Below are positions 51,995-61,325 of a stretch of 64,000 bases of DNA, in pieces. The stretch is from Micromonospora chaiyaphumensis (GTDB lineage Bacteria > Actinomycetota > Actinomycetes > Mycobacteriales > Micromonosporaceae): the NCBI RefSeq assembly GCF_900091435.1, contig NZ_FMCS01000001.1, forward strand, positions 310,001 through 374,000, in the 5' to 3' direction. Position numbers and translations under genes: made by a program. The notes under the pieces are model-generated. The model saw nothing but the letters and a program-made list of their open reading frames with translations, did not search any database and was not told the DNA's origin. Numbering within the stretch: the stretch's first letter is position 1; each line of letters opens with the position of its first letter.

Positions 51995-53128
51995 ATGCAC
52001 TTCGACCACCCCGAGCTGGACCGTCGTACCCTGCTGCGGGCCGGCCTCGGCGCCGCCGCGGTGGCGGTCGTCGGGAGCGAACTCGCCTTCCCGGCCGCCG
52101 CGCAGGCCGCGCCGGGCGCGGACCTCGACTGGATCATCAGCTGCGACGAGTGGGGCGCCCGCCCGCCGGCGGACCCGCTGTCGATCAGCGCGATCGCGAC
52201 CAACAAGATCATGCTGCACCACATGGCGTTCCCGAACAGCACGGACTACTCCGAGGAACACGCCAAGCAGCTCGCCCGCGACTGCCAGGACCTGCACATG
52301 GACACCAACCGGTGGTCCGACACCGGGCAGCACTTCACCGTCAGCCGGGGCGGCCACGTCCTGGAGGGACGGCACGGCAGCCTGGAGCGGTTGCAGGCCG
52401 GCGACCGGCAGATGATCTCGGCGCACTGCCCGGGTGAGAACGGCCGGGCCATCGGCATCGAGAACGAGGGCACCTACGTCACCGAGACGCCGCCCGAGGA
52501 GCTGCTCGACTCGCTCGTGAAGCTCAGCACCGCCGTGTGCCGGCAGTACGGCCTGCACGCGCACGACATCTTCGGCCACTGGGACTTCCGGGCCACCCTG
52601 TGCCCGGGCGCGATGTTCTACCGGGAGTTCCCGGCCCTGCGCCGCCGGGTCTTCGCCAAGCTCGGCACCGACCTGGCCGACGTGCCGGCACGCCGCTGGC
52701 CGGACATCTGGCGCTTCGTCGGCGGTCCGGTGGTGCAGGTCGCCCAGCGCCTGCTCACCTTCCGCGGCTACACCGTTCCGATCACCGGCGTCTTCGACGC
52801 GGCCACCGTGGCGGCCGTGCAGGACTGGCAGGCACGCAACGGCATCCCGGTCGACATCGACGCCACCCTCACGGCGCCGACCTGGGAGACCCTCGCGCCC
52901 GAGCTGGAGAAGGACGCCACCGGCATCCCGGTGGAGACGGTGCAGTTCATGCTCAACTCCAAGGGCTACGCCGACGTCGCGATCACCGGCGAGTACGACT
53001 ACCCCACCAAGAAGGCCCTCAAGGACCTGCAGGAACTGCACGGTCTCGACCCGAACGGCAAGGTCAGCACCACCACCTGGTGTGCCCTGGTGGGGGGTGT
53101 GGTGCGTCAGTCGTTCCAGAAGAACTGA
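51995..53128 (+). CDS. Tat-exported N-acetylmuramoyl-L-alanine amidase with peptidoglycan-binding repeats
   Basis: A 377-residue cell-wall hydrolase. The signal DRRTLLRAGLGAAAVAVVGS is twin-arginine, with cleavage near AAAQA. An Amidase_2/PGRP domain spans about 45-225: Zn ligands His in IMLHHMAFP and His/Cys in FGHWDFRATLCPG, with Glu in IGIENEGTY. Two peptidoglycan-binding segments follow (VAQRLLTFRGYTVPITGVFD and VETVQFMLNSKGYADVAITG). GAGGAG lies 5 bases before ATG 51995. Confidence 0.88.
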   Translation: MHFDHPELDRRTLLRAGLGAAAVAVVGSELAFPAAAQAAPGADLDWIISCDEWGARPPADPLSISAIATNKIMLHHMAFPNSTDYSEEHAKQLARDCQDLHMDTNRWSDTGQHFTVSRGGHVLEGRHGSLERLQAGDRQMISAHCPGENGRAIGIENEGTYVTETPPEELLDSLVKLSTAVCRQYGLHAHDIFGHWDFRATLCPGAMFYREFPALRRRVFAKLGTDLADVPARRWPDIWRFVGGPVVQVAQRLLTFRGYTVPITGVFDAATVAAVQDWQARNGIPVDIDATLTAPTWETLAPELEKDATGIPVETVQFMLNSKGYADVAITGEYDYPTKKALKDLQELHGLDPNGKVSTTTWCALVGGVVRQSFQKN

Positions 53129-53150
53129 CGGCGCACCGGCGGGGAAAAAG

Positions 53151-53184
53151 GCGGTGGGGGTGGCAACGGCGCCACCTCCACCGC
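53151..53184 (+). terminator. Hairpin terminator after the amidase gene
   Basis: Arms GCGGTGGGGGTGGC (53151-53164) and GCCACCTCCACCGC (53171-53184) pair over 14 bases with one G-U pair and a 6-base loop, 22 bases after the stop codon. Confidence 0.7.
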
Positions 53185-53284
53185 TTCCGTCGTACCTGCG
53201 GCGACTCACCGGTCACGCGTCGTTGTGACCGTCGTACCCAGCTGCGACGATGGCCCTCGTTCACGGACGAAGGAGGGTCGCACA

Positions 53285-53698
53285 ATGGCGTCTCGGCTCA
53301 ACCCGTACCTCAGCTTCCGCGACGACGCGCGGCAGGCCATGGAGTTCTACCAGAAGGTGTTCGGCGGCAACCTGACGCTGAGCACCTTCGGCGAGTTCGG
53401 CAACCCCGACCCGGCGGTGGCCGACAACGTCATGCACGCACAGTTGGAGACCGACCGCGGCTTCACGCTGATGGCCTCCGACACGCCGCCGGAGATGGAA
53501 TACCAGCCCGGTGCCAGGATCTCGATCAGCCTCAGCGGTGACGACGCCGACGAGCTGCGGGGCTACTGGCGGCAGCTCGCCGAGGGCGGCACCGTCGCGG
53601 TCCCGCTGGAGAAGCAGATGTGGGGCGACGAGTTCGGCATGTGCGTCGACCGGTTCGGCATCAACTGGATGGTCAACATCGCGGGCTCCCAAGCCTGA
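53285..53698 (+). CDS. VOC-family protein, PhnB-like
   Basis: A 137-residue protein of the PhnB/3-demethylubiquinone-methyltransferase-like branch of the VOC fold: RLNPYLSFRDDARQAMEFYQ, KVFGGNLTLSTFGEFG and WGDEFGMCVDRFGINWMVN. AGGAGG lies 8 bases before ATG 53285. Substrate unknown; members of this branch are often non-metal or unassigned. Confidence 0.85.
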   Translation: MASRLNPYLSFRDDARQAMEFYQKVFGGNLTLSTFGEFGNPDPAVADNVMHAQLETDRGFTLMASDTPPEMEYQPGARISISLSGDDADELRGYWRQLAEGGTVAVPLEKQMWGDEFGMCVDRFGINWMVNIAGSQA

Positions 53699-53794
53699 CC
53701 GCCCGGCCGAGGTGGCCCGAACGGCGGTGTCCACGGTGGCGTGACCGGCGTTAGCGTACGCCGATCAACGATCCCGCCGGGAAGGACGACAGTC

Positions 53795-54880
53795 ATGGAC
53801 GGCAGCCTTCGCGCACACCTCCGACGCCTGGCCAGGCTGGCCACCGCGGCCGCCCTCGCGGTGGCCGGCCTGGGGCTCGTCGCCCCACCGGCACACGCGG
53901 AAGCCGGGCCCAAGGTCTCCGTGCTGACCCGCAACCTCTACCTGGGCGGCGACCTCACGCCGTCGATCGGGGCGCCGACCCTGCCGGCGTTCCTGGCCGC
54001 GAACGCCGCCCTGCTGAGCCACGTGGACCTGGTCGACTTCCCGGCCCGGGCGGCGCTGATCGCCGACGAGATCCGGGAGCGCAAGCCCGACCTGGTCGGG
54101 CTCCAGGAGGTGGCGCTCTGGCGCACCGGGCCGCTCGGCGACCCGGCCCCGGCCACCGAGGTCCGCTACGACTACCTGGCGCTGCTGATGGGTGAGCTGG
54201 CCGGGTCCGGCCACCGCTACGACGTCGTGGTGGTGCGGGACGAGGCGGACCTGGAAGGTCCGGCCGGGGCGCCGCACCTGCGGGACGTCCGGCTGACCAT
54301 GCGCGACGTGATCCTGGTGCGGCACGGCGGACGGGTCAAGGTGAACGCCACCTCGTCGGGCAACTTCGTCAACAACCTGGTCTTCCCGCTCGCCGCCACC
54401 GGCGGGACGGCCACGAGCACCCGCGGCTGGACGGCCGTGGACGCCACGCTGGGCACCCGCGCCTTCCGGTTCGTCAACACCCACCTGGAGGCGTTCCACC
54501 CCGGCGTACGCCTGCTGCAGGCGCAGGAGCTGCTGCGCGGCCCGCTGAACGTGCCCGGCCGGCTGGTCCTCCTCGGCGACCTGAACAGCGGGCCCGAACT
54601 TCCCGACCCGAACAACCGGCTCGCCTACCTCGCGCTGGTCGCCGGCGGGATGGTCGACACCTGGCCGATCCTGCACCCCGGTGACCCCGGCTACACCTCC
54701 GGCCTGGGCGACGACCTCACCGAGCCGGCCGACGACATCGAGCACCGGATCGACATGGTGCTGGTCCGCGGCGCGGTGATGCCGGTGTCCAGTGCGGTCT
54801 TCGGCAACGAGCGGCGGACCCCGGCCGGCCGGTGGGCGTCCGACCACCTGGGACACGAGGCCGTGCTCGCGCTGCCGTGA
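53795..54880 (+). CDS. Secreted endonuclease/exonuclease/phosphatase-family protein
   Basis: A 361-residue protein with a Sec signal (LARLATAAALAVAGLGLVAP, cleavage after AHA near 36). EEP-fold motifs: VLTRNLYLGG, DLVGLQEVALW with the metal-binding Glu, FRFVNTHLEAF, LLGDLNSGPE and WASDHLGHEAV. It hydrolyses phosphodiester or phosphomonoester bonds outside the cell; DNA, sphingomyelin and inositol phosphates are all possible. AAGGA lies 8 bases before the ATG. Confidence 0.83.
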   Translation: MDGSLRAHLRRLARLATAAALAVAGLGLVAPPAHAEAGPKVSVLTRNLYLGGDLTPSIGAPTLPAFLAANAALLSHVDLVDFPARAALIADEIRERKPDLVGLQEVALWRTGPLGDPAPATEVRYDYLALLMGELAGSGHRYDVVVVRDEADLEGPAGAPHLRDVRLTMRDVILVRHGGRVKVNATSSGNFVNNLVFPLAATGGTATSTRGWTAVDATLGTRAFRFVNTHLEAFHPGVRLLQAQELLRGPLNVPGRLVLLGDLNSGPELPDPNNRLAYLALVAGGMVDTWPILHPGDPGYTSGLGDDLTEPADDIEHRIDMVLVRGAVMPVSSAVFGNERRTPAGRWASDHLGHEAVLALP

Positions 54881-54952
54881 TCGATCCGAAACGTCGGCAT
54901 TCGCGCCTGGTGAACGCCACCTATCCCGAGGCATGGAACGCCATCAATCATT

Positions 54953-54989
54953 ACCCGGAGGTAGACATGAGTCACTCTCACCTCCGGGT
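54953..54989 (+). promoter_or_regulatory. Hairpin that pairs the ribosome site of an eight-codon frame
   Basis: ACCCGGAGGT (54953-54962) and ACCTCCGGGT (54980-54989) are perfect 10-base arms with a 17-base loop. The first arm contains GGAGGT, a Shine-Dalgarno for ATG 54967, which opens the frame M-S-H-S-H-L-R-V-stop (54967-54993). The stem would hide the ribosome site. It could be a terminator for the preceding gene or a leader control element before the acylase gene. Confidence 0.45.
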
Positions 54990-55074
54990 GTGACGCCCGG
55001 GCGCGGAGGGCGAGACGTCGGCAAGCGGTAGCCGGGCGCAGTCCCGGCCCGACTCCGCACACCGGAGGATCCGC

Positions 55075-58000
55075 ATGCCCCGTCCCACCACCCGTAAGCG
55101 GCTCGCGGCCCTGGCCGCGACCCTCACCGCGGCGGCGAGCGCCCTGACGGTCGTCCCACCGTCACCGGCGCTCGCCGCCACGACCTTCGCCCCGGGCGAC
55201 TACTGCCTCGGCCAGTGCGCCGACATCCTGCCGCCCGGCGAGAACGGCAACGCCACCCTTGCCGCGATCCTCGCCCACCAGGCGCTCGGCACCCGGCCCG
55301 CGCACTCCGGCGACCAGCTCGACGAGTACGCGAACCTGGTCTACGGCTACGCGGGGCTCACCGACGAGCAGATCGCCCAGTTCTACAACGACGCGTCGTT
55401 CGGCGTGCCCGACGCGCAGGTCGAGAGCACCGTGCGGCCCCGCGCCGACGTCACCATCGTCCGCGACAAGGCGACCGGCGTCCCGCACGTCACGGGCACG
55501 ACCCGCTCGGGCACCATGTTCGGCGCCGGGTACGCCGGGGCCCAGGACCGGCTCTGGGTCATGGACCTGCTGCGGCACGCCGGCCGCGGCACGCTGACCT
55601 CCTTCGCCGGCGGCGCGCCCGGCAACCGGGAGCTGGAGCAGAGCATCTGGGCCAACTCGCCCTACACGGAGGCGGACCTCCAGGCCCAGGTCGACGCGCT
55701 GCGCCAGAAGGGCGCCCGCGGCCAGCAGCTCTACGACGACGTCACCGACTACATCGCCGGTGTCAACGCCTACGTCGACAAGTCCATCGCCGACGACAAC
55801 TACCCCGGCGAGTACGTCCTGGCCGGCGCCGGCAAGCCGACGCACTTCACCATGACCGACCTCATCGCCACGGCCGGCGTCATCGGCGGGCTGTTCGGCG
55901 GGGGCGGCGGCTCCGAGATCCAGTCCGCCCTGGTCCGGGTGGCCGCCCGGGCCAAGTACGGCGCCACCGAAGGCGACCGGGTCTGGCAGGCGTTCCGCTC
56001 CCAGAACGACCCGGAGACCGTGCTCACCCTGCACGACGGGCAGAGCTTCCCCTACGGCGCCACCCCGCCGGGCGCGACCGGCGCGGTGCTCCCCGACGCC
56101 GGCAGCGTCGTGGCCGAGCCGCTCGCCTACGACCCGAGCGGCGGGGCGACCACCACCAAGGACGGCGGCGGCAGCGCCGGCACCCAGGGCCTGCTCAACG
56201 GCCTCGCCGGCCTGCGGTCGCACGGCATGTCCAACGCCGTGGTGATCTCCGGCCGGCACACCACCACCGGCAACCCGGTCGCCGTGTTCGGCCCGCAGAC
56301 CGGCTACTTCGCCCCGCAACTGCTCATGCTCCAGGAACTCCAGGGGCCGGGGGTCAGCGCCCGCGGCGCCGCCTTCGCCGGGCTGAACCTCTACGTGCTG
56401 CTCGGCCGGGGCCAGGACTACGCGTGGAGCGCCACCTCCGCCGCCCAGGACCTCACCGACACGTACGCGGTGCCGCTGTGCACCACCGACGGCAGCGCCC
56501 CGACGCTCGCCTCGAACCGCTACCTGTGGCACGGGCAGTGCGTGGCCATGGAGGTCCTCGAGCACCGCAACTCCTGGTCGCCGACGGTGGCCGACTCCAC
56601 CCCGGCCGGCTCGTACACGCTGCGCGCCCTGCGCACCCGCTACGGGCTCGTCGCCTACCGGGGGCTGGTGAACGGGCAGCCGACCGCGTTCACGAAGCTG
56701 CGCTCGACCTACCGGCACGAGGCCGACTCGGCGATCGGCTTCCAGGCGTACAACGACCCGGCCGCCATGGGCTCGGCGGCGGCGTTCCAGCAGTCGGCCG
56801 CGAACGTGGGCTACGCGTTCAACTGGTTCTACGTCAACTCGACCGAGGCGGCCTACTTCAACTCCGGTTCCAACCCGGTCCGGCCGGCCACGGCCGACCC
56901 CAACCTGCCCACCCGGGCCGAGGCGGCCAACGAGTGGGTCGGCTGGAACCCGGACACCAACACCGCCAGCTACACGCCGGCCGCCGCCCACCCGCAGTCG
57001 GTGAACCAGGACTACTACGTCAGCTGGAACAACAAGCAGGCCCGGGACTTCGGGGCGGCCGACGGCAACTTCAGCTTCGGGTCGGTGCACCGGGGCCAGC
57101 TCCTCGACGGGCCGGTGCGCGCCGCGATCGCCCAGCGCAAGCTGGGGCGGGCCGACGTCGTGCGGATCATGGCCGACGCCGCGGTCACCGACCTGCGCGG
57201 CCAGCAGGTCCTCGGCGACCTGCTCCGGGTGCTCGACGGCGCACCGGTCACCGACCCGGCGCTGGCCGACGCCGTTACCAAGCTGCGGGCCTGGCAGCAG
57301 GCCGGCGCCCGCCGGGTGGAGACCGCCGCCGGCTCCAAGGTCTACCAGCACGCCGACGCCATCCGGATCTTCGACGCCTGGTGGCCGCTGCTGGCCGCCG
57401 CGGAGTTCCGCCCCGGCCTCGGCCCCGACCTCTACGCAGCGCTGGTGGACGCCATCGAGGTGAACGAGGCGCCGTCCGGCGGCCAGAACGGCGGTCGCGA
57501 CGGCAGCGCCGTCTGGGCGCTCGCGGGCCAGCCACACAAGGGCTCCTCCTTCCAGTACGGCTGGTGGGGCTACGTCGACAAGGACATCCGCGCCGTGCTC
57601 GGCGACCCGGTGGCCGGCGGGCTGGGCCGGACGTACTGCGGCAACGGCAACCTCGGCGCCTGCCGGCAGGGCCTGCTCGACACCCTCGCGCAGGCCGCGA
57701 CGGTGCCGGCCACCACCGTCTACCCCGGCGACAAGTCCTGCGGGGCCGGCGACCAGTGGTGCGCCGACGCCATCGCCCAGTCCGGGCTCGGCGGCATCAC
57801 CCACCCGGTGATCGCCTGGCAGAACCGCCCCACCTACCAGCAGGTCGTCTCGTTCCCGGCGCGCCGCGGCGACGACGTCACGAACCTGGCCCAGGGGCGC
57901 GCCGCGAGCGCGTCGAGCACCCAGTTCCTCACCAGCCACACTCCGGACAAGGCGGTCGACGGCAGCCTGGGCAGCCGCTGGGCCAGCAGCTACAACGACA

Positions 58001-58269
58001 ACCAGTGGATCCGGGTGGACCTGGGGGCCGCCCGCACGGTCGCCCGGGTGGTGCTGCGCTGGGAGGCCGCGTACGGCAGCGCGTACCGGATCGAGGTCTC
58101 CGCGGACGGCAGCACGTGGCAGCCGGTGTTCAGCACCACCGCCGGCAACGGCGGCACCGACAACGTCACCCTCGCCCCGGTCACGGCCCGCTACGTGCGG
58201 ATGTACGGGGTCAAGCGGGCGACCTCGTACGGCTTCTCGCTCTACGAGTTCGAGGTCTACGGCCGGTGA
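55075..58269 (+). CDS. Secreted penicillin acylase-family protein with C-terminal discoidin domain
   Basis: A 1064-residue Ntn-hydrolase that cleaves amide bonds, for example of beta-lactams or acyl-homoserine lactones. A Sec signal covers residues 1-34 (cleavage near ALA). The alpha part has FGAGYAGAQDRLWVMDLLRH; the self-cleavage point is HGM/SNAVVISGRH with Ser386 as new N-terminal nucleophile, then VAVFGPQTGYFAPQ and a later Asn in the usual position. Residues about 935-1064 form an F5/8 type C (discoidin) domain (LAQGRAASASSTQF) likely to bind glycans. GGAGG precedes ATG 55075. Confidence 0.87.
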   Translation: MPRPTTRKRLAALAATLTAAASALTVVPPSPALAATTFAPGDYCLGQCADILPPGENGNATLAAILAHQALGTRPAHSGDQLDEYANLVYGYAGLTDEQIAQFYNDASFGVPDAQVESTVRPRADVTIVRDKATGVPHVTGTTRSGTMFGAGYAGAQDRLWVMDLLRHAGRGTLTSFAGGAPGNRELEQSIWANSPYTEADLQAQVDALRQKGARGQQLYDDVTDYIAGVNAYVDKSIADDNYPGEYVLAGAGKPTHFTMTDLIATAGVIGGLFGGGGGSEIQSALVRVAARAKYGATEGDRVWQAFRSQNDPETVLTLHDGQSFPYGATPPGATGAVLPDAGSVVAEPLAYDPSGGATTTKDGGGSAGTQGLLNGLAGLRSHGMSNAVVISGRHTTTGNPVAVFGPQTGYFAPQLLMLQELQGPGVSARGAAFAGLNLYVLLGRGQDYAWSATSAAQDLTDTYAVPLCTTDGSAPTLASNRYLWHGQCVAMEVLEHRNSWSPTVADSTPAGSYTLRALRTRYGLVAYRGLVNGQPTAFTKLRSTYRHEADSAIGFQAYNDPAAMGSAAAFQQSAANVGYAFNWFYVNSTEAAYFNSGSNPVRPATADPNLPTRAEAANEWVGWNPDTNTASYTPAAAHPQSVNQDYYVSWNNKQARDFGAADGNFSFGSVHRGQLLDGPVRAAIAQRKLGRADVVRIMADAAVTDLRGQQVLGDLLRVLDGAPVTDPALADAVTKLRAWQQAGARRVETAAGSKVYQHADAIRIFDAWWPLLAAAEFRPGLGPDLYAALVDAIEVNEAPSGGQNGGRDGSAVWALAGQPHKGSSFQYGWWGYVDKDIRAVLGDPVAGGLGRTYCGNGNLGACRQGLLDTLAQAATVPATTVYPGDKSCGAGDQWCADAIAQSGLGGITHPVIAWQNRPTYQQVVSFPARRGDDVTNLAQGRAASASSTQFLTSHTPDKAVDGSLGSRWASSYNDNQWIRVDLGAARTVARVVLRWEAAYGSAYRIEVSADGSTWQPVFSTTAGNGGTDNVTLAPVTARYVRMYGVKRATSYGFSLYEFEVYGR

Positions 58270-58279
58270 CACCGGACGG

Positions 58280-58309
58280 CCGGCCGGCGGGACCGCACCC
58301 GCCGGCCGG
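58280..58309 (+). terminator. Hairpin terminator after the acylase gene
   Basis: CCGGCCGGCGGG (58280-58291) and CCCGCCGGCCGG (58298-58309) are perfect 12-base arms with a 6-base loop, 11 bases past the stop. Confidence 0.72.
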
Positions 58310-58318
58310 TCCCCGGCA

Positions 58319-58324
58319 TACGAT
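58319..58324 (+). promoter_or_regulatory. Candidate -10 of a leaderless promoter
   Basis: TACGAT is followed by 6 bases and GTG 58331, which has no Shine-Dalgarno. It sits directly after the terminator of the preceding gene. Confidence 0.4.
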
Positions 58325-58330
58325 CACCGG

Positions 58331-59077
58331 GTGAGCGGCGGCACCGTACCGATCGGCCCCGCGCTGGTGGTCGCGCTCACCGCGCTCACCCTGGCGGGCG
58401 CGGCCGTGCTGCGCCTCACCGGGCTCGGCCGGGCCCGGACCGTGCTGACCGCGGCGGCCCGGGCCACCGTCCAGCTCGGCGCCGTCTCGCTGGTCATCGT
58501 CGCGGTGCTCCGCGCCTGGTGGAGCACCGCCGCGTTCGTACTGCTCATGTACGCCGTCGCCGGGTTCACCGCGCGCCGCCGGATCGGCGCCGAGGCGCCC
58601 GCCCGGGTCGCGCCGCTGGCCGTCGCGGCCGGGGTGGTCCCCAGCCTGGCCGTGCTCCTGGCGAGCCGGGCCCTGCCGGCGACCCCGCTCGTGGTGCTGC
58701 CGACCGCCGGCATCCTCATCGGCGGGGCCATGACCGCGACCAGCCTGGCCGGCCGACGCACCCTCGACGAGCTGCGCACCCGGCACGGCGAGTACGAGGC
58801 CGGGCTGGCCCTGGGCCTGCTCCCCCGCGACGCCGCGCTGGAGATCTGCCGCCCGGCCGCCGGGCAGGCCCTCGTCCCGGCGCTCGACCAGACCCGCACG
58901 GTCGGGCTGGTCACCCTGCCCGGCGCGTTCGTCGGCGTGCTGCTCGGCGGGGCCGGCCCGGTCCGCGCCGGTGCCACCCAGCTGCTGATCCTGCTCACCC
59001 TGCTGGCCGTGGAGGCGGTGGCCATCGCCGTGGTGGTCGAGCTGCTCGTCCGGGACCGGGCCCGCACCGCGCCCTGA
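58331..59077 (+). CDS. FetB/UPF0014-family ABC permease-like membrane protein
   Basis: A 248-residue protein with about seven helices. The family pattern is seen in AARATVQLGAVSLVIVAVL, LPTAGILIGGAMTATSLAG and LDQTRTVGLVTLPGAFVGVL. In E. coli FetB works with ATPase FetA in iron export; no fetA-like gene is adjacent here. GTG 58331 is the only start that keeps the first helix and fits a leaderless message. Confidence 0.82.
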   Translation: MSGGTVPIGPALVVALTALTLAGAAVLRLTGLGRARTVLTAAARATVQLGAVSLVIVAVLRAWWSTAAFVLLMYAVAGFTARRRIGAEAPARVAPLAVAAGVVPSLAVLLASRALPATPLVVLPTAGILIGGAMTATSLAGRRTLDELRTRHGEYEAGLALGLLPRDAALEICRPAAGQALVPALDQTRTVGLVTLPGAFVGVLLGGAGPVRAGATQLLILLTLLAVEAVAIAVVVELLVRDRARTAP

Positions 59078-59119
59078 CCGCCCGGTGTAGCGGAGGCGCG
59101 AAGGGGTAACGGCGGGCCG

Positions 59120-61270
59120 ATGACCTGGGTGGGCAACCTGCGCGTCCGGCCCGACCTGCTCTATGTGGCGAGCGGGTGGAGCACCCTGGTCACCGACGTG
59201 CGCGGCCGGATCGCCGGGGCGGACCCGCAGGGCTTCTTCGCCCGCAACACCCGGGTGCTGAGCCGGGAGCGGATCACGGTGGACGGCCGGGAGCCGGTGC
59301 CGTTCGCCACCGCCAACGTGCGGGGGCACGCCCAACTCTCCTACGCCGAGCTGGGCGACGGGGAGGTGCTGCCGTCGCGGGCCGCGTACCTGACCGTCGA
59401 GCGGTTCGTCGGCCCCGGGCTGCGCAGCCGGTTCACCGTCATCAGCTACGCGGCCCGGGCGCTGCGGTTCCGGCTGCGGGCTGCGGTCGACGCGGACTTC
59501 GCCGACACCGGTGAGGCCGAGGCGGGCCACCGGCTCCAGGTCGGCGACGTGCACGCCGGGTGGGATCCGGATGCGGGCGAGCTGCTGCTCACCTACCGGC
59601 ACGAGGGCCTGGACCGGGCGGTCGCGGTCCGGCTGCGCGCCGACGCCCCGGTGGCGTACGCAGACGGCGGGTTCACGGTCGACCTGGCCGTGCCGCCGGG
59701 CGGCAGCGCGGGCGCGGAACTGCTCGTCGAGCCGGTCTTCGACGGGGAGCGGCTGCCCGCGCCCCCGGCCACCTTCGCCGAACCCGACGACCCGGCCGCC
59801 CGGGCCCGGGCGCGGCTGGGCGCCGAGCTGGCCCGGCTGTCCAGCAGCAACTTCGATGTCACGGCGGCCTGGCGGTGCGCCGTGCGGGACCTGGCCGTGC
59901 TGCCGCTCGGCGAGCCGGCCGGCCCGACGGCACCGATCGCCGGTCTCCCCGTCTACCAGGAGATCTTCGGCCGGGACACGATGACCGCCTCCTGGCAGGC
60001 GCTGCTCGCGGGCCCCACCATGCTGGCCGACAGCCTCCGGCTCAACGCCGAGCACCTGGGCCGCCGGCTGGACGACTGGCGGGACGAGGAACCCGGCAAG
60101 CCGCTGCACGAGGCCCGGCAGGGCCCGGTCTCGCTGCTCGGGCTGAATCCCTTCACGGCCTACTACGGCGACTGGTCCACGGCGCCCGACTTCCTGGTGT
60201 TCCTCGGCCAGTACCTGGCCTGGACGGGCGACCTGGACACGGTGCGGGACCTGCTGCCCACCGCGAGCCGGGCGCTGGCGTGGATCGACCGGTACGGCGA
60301 CCCGGACGGCGACGGGTTCCTCGACTACCACTGCCGCTCCGCCGGCGGGCTGAAGAACCAGGGCTGGAAGGACTCGGACACGGCGATCGTCGACGAGCGG
60401 GGCGAGGTGGTGCCGAACCCGATCGCCAGCAGCGAGCTCCAGGGCTACTGGTACGCCGCCCTGCGGCACGCCGCCGTGGTGTTCACGGTGACCGGGCATC
60501 CGGCGCGGGCCGCCGCCCTGCTGGCGCGAGCCCGGGCGCTGCGCCGGCGGTTCCACCGGGCGTTCTGGCTGCCGGACCGGGGCTGTTACGCCATGGCGCT
60601 CGGGCCGGACAAGCGGCCGGTCCGGTCGGCCAACTCCAACGACGGTCACCTGCTCGCCACGGGCATCGTGCCCACGCGGGTCGCCGAGCGGGTGGCCGAC
60701 CGGCTGCTCGCCCCGGACCTGTTCAGCGGCTGGGGCGTGCGGACCCTGTCGGCCGAGCACCCGGCGTACAACCCGTTCAGCTACCACCGCGGCAGCGTCT
60801 GGCCGGTGGAGGCGGGCACCATCGGCGTGGGGCTGGCCCGGTACGGCTGCTGGCCGCACCTGCACCGGCTGGCCGAGGGCATGTTCGGCGCCGCGGCGCT
60901 GTTCGCCGACCACCGGCTGCCCGAGGTGCTCAGCGGCCTCCCCCGGGACGCGGCCCACCCGCACCCGGGCGTCTACCCCAACTCGTGCTCCCCGCAGGCC
61001 TGGTCGGCCAGCGCCGTGGTGGCCCTGGTGCAGGCCCTGCTGGCGCTGCGCCCGGCCGCGCCGCTGCGGATGGTCCTCGTCGACCCGCACCTGCCCGAGT
61101 GGCTGCCCGACCTGCGGCTGGAGGGCGTACGGGTGGGCGGCGCGACGGTGGACCTCACGGTGCGGCGGCGGCGCGGCGGGCGTACCTCGCTACGGGTGCG
61201 CGGCGACCGGCTCGCGGTGGTCCGCCGGGCACCCCGGCAGGCCGTCGCCCTCGCCCGCCGCGAGGTGTAG
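59120..61270 (+). CDS. Glycogen debranching-like enzyme (amylo-alpha-1,6-glucosidase family)
   Basis: A 716-residue cytoplasmic enzyme. The N-terminal domain (about 5-210, the bisecting GDE-N type) includes GADPQGFFARNTRVLSRERI; the C-terminal (alpha/alpha)6 barrel has IFGRDTMTASWQALL, NQGWKDSDTAIVDE with a catalytic-type Asp, and YHRGSVWPVEAG with Glu. It probably trims alpha-glucosyl chains. The following small membrane-protein gene is separated by 55 bases, so co-transcription is possible. ATG 59120 is preceded by GGCGGGCCG. Confidence 0.83.
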   Translation: MTWVGNLRVRPDLLYVASGWSTLVTDVRGRIAGADPQGFFARNTRVLSRERITVDGREPVPFATANVRGHAQLSYAELGDGEVLPSRAAYLTVERFVGPGLRSRFTVISYAARALRFRLRAAVDADFADTGEAEAGHRLQVGDVHAGWDPDAGELLLTYRHEGLDRAVAVRLRADAPVAYADGGFTVDLAVPPGGSAGAELLVEPVFDGERLPAPPATFAEPDDPAARARARLGAELARLSSSNFDVTAAWRCAVRDLAVLPLGEPAGPTAPIAGLPVYQEIFGRDTMTASWQALLAGPTMLADSLRLNAEHLGRRLDDWRDEEPGKPLHEARQGPVSLLGLNPFTAYYGDWSTAPDFLVFLGQYLAWTGDLDTVRDLLPTASRALAWIDRYGDPDGDGFLDYHCRSAGGLKNQGWKDSDTAIVDERGEVVPNPIASSELQGYWYAALRHAAVVFTVTGHPARAAALLARARALRRRFHRAFWLPDRGCYAMALGPDKRPVRSANSNDGHLLATGIVPTRVAERVADRLLAPDLFSGWGVRTLSAEHPAYNPFSYHRGSVWPVEAGTIGVGLARYGCWPHLHRLAEGMFGAAALFADHRLPEVLSGLPRDAAHPHPGVYPNSCSPQAWSASAVVALVQALLALRPAAPLRMVLVDPHLPEWLPDLRLEGVRVGGATVDLTVRRRRGGRTSLRVRGDRLAVVRRAPRQAVALARREV

Positions 61271-61325
61271 CCGGTGCCGGACGGGGAAACCGGCCGCGCC
61301 TGGGGGCCGAGAAGGAAGGACCGGC

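Noticed and set aside
55162..58272. A 1036-residue minus-strand frame opposite the penicillin acylase gene
   Set aside because: It is the antisense shadow of a well-supported gene, with Val/Gly/Arg-rich low-complexity sequence and no recognisable domain. High-GC third positions produce such frames.
58211..61090. A 959-residue minus-strand frame opposite the debranching enzyme and FetB-like genes
   Set aside because: Composition is antisense-like (Gln/Arg/Pro/His-rich) and the plus-strand genes have clear family motifs.
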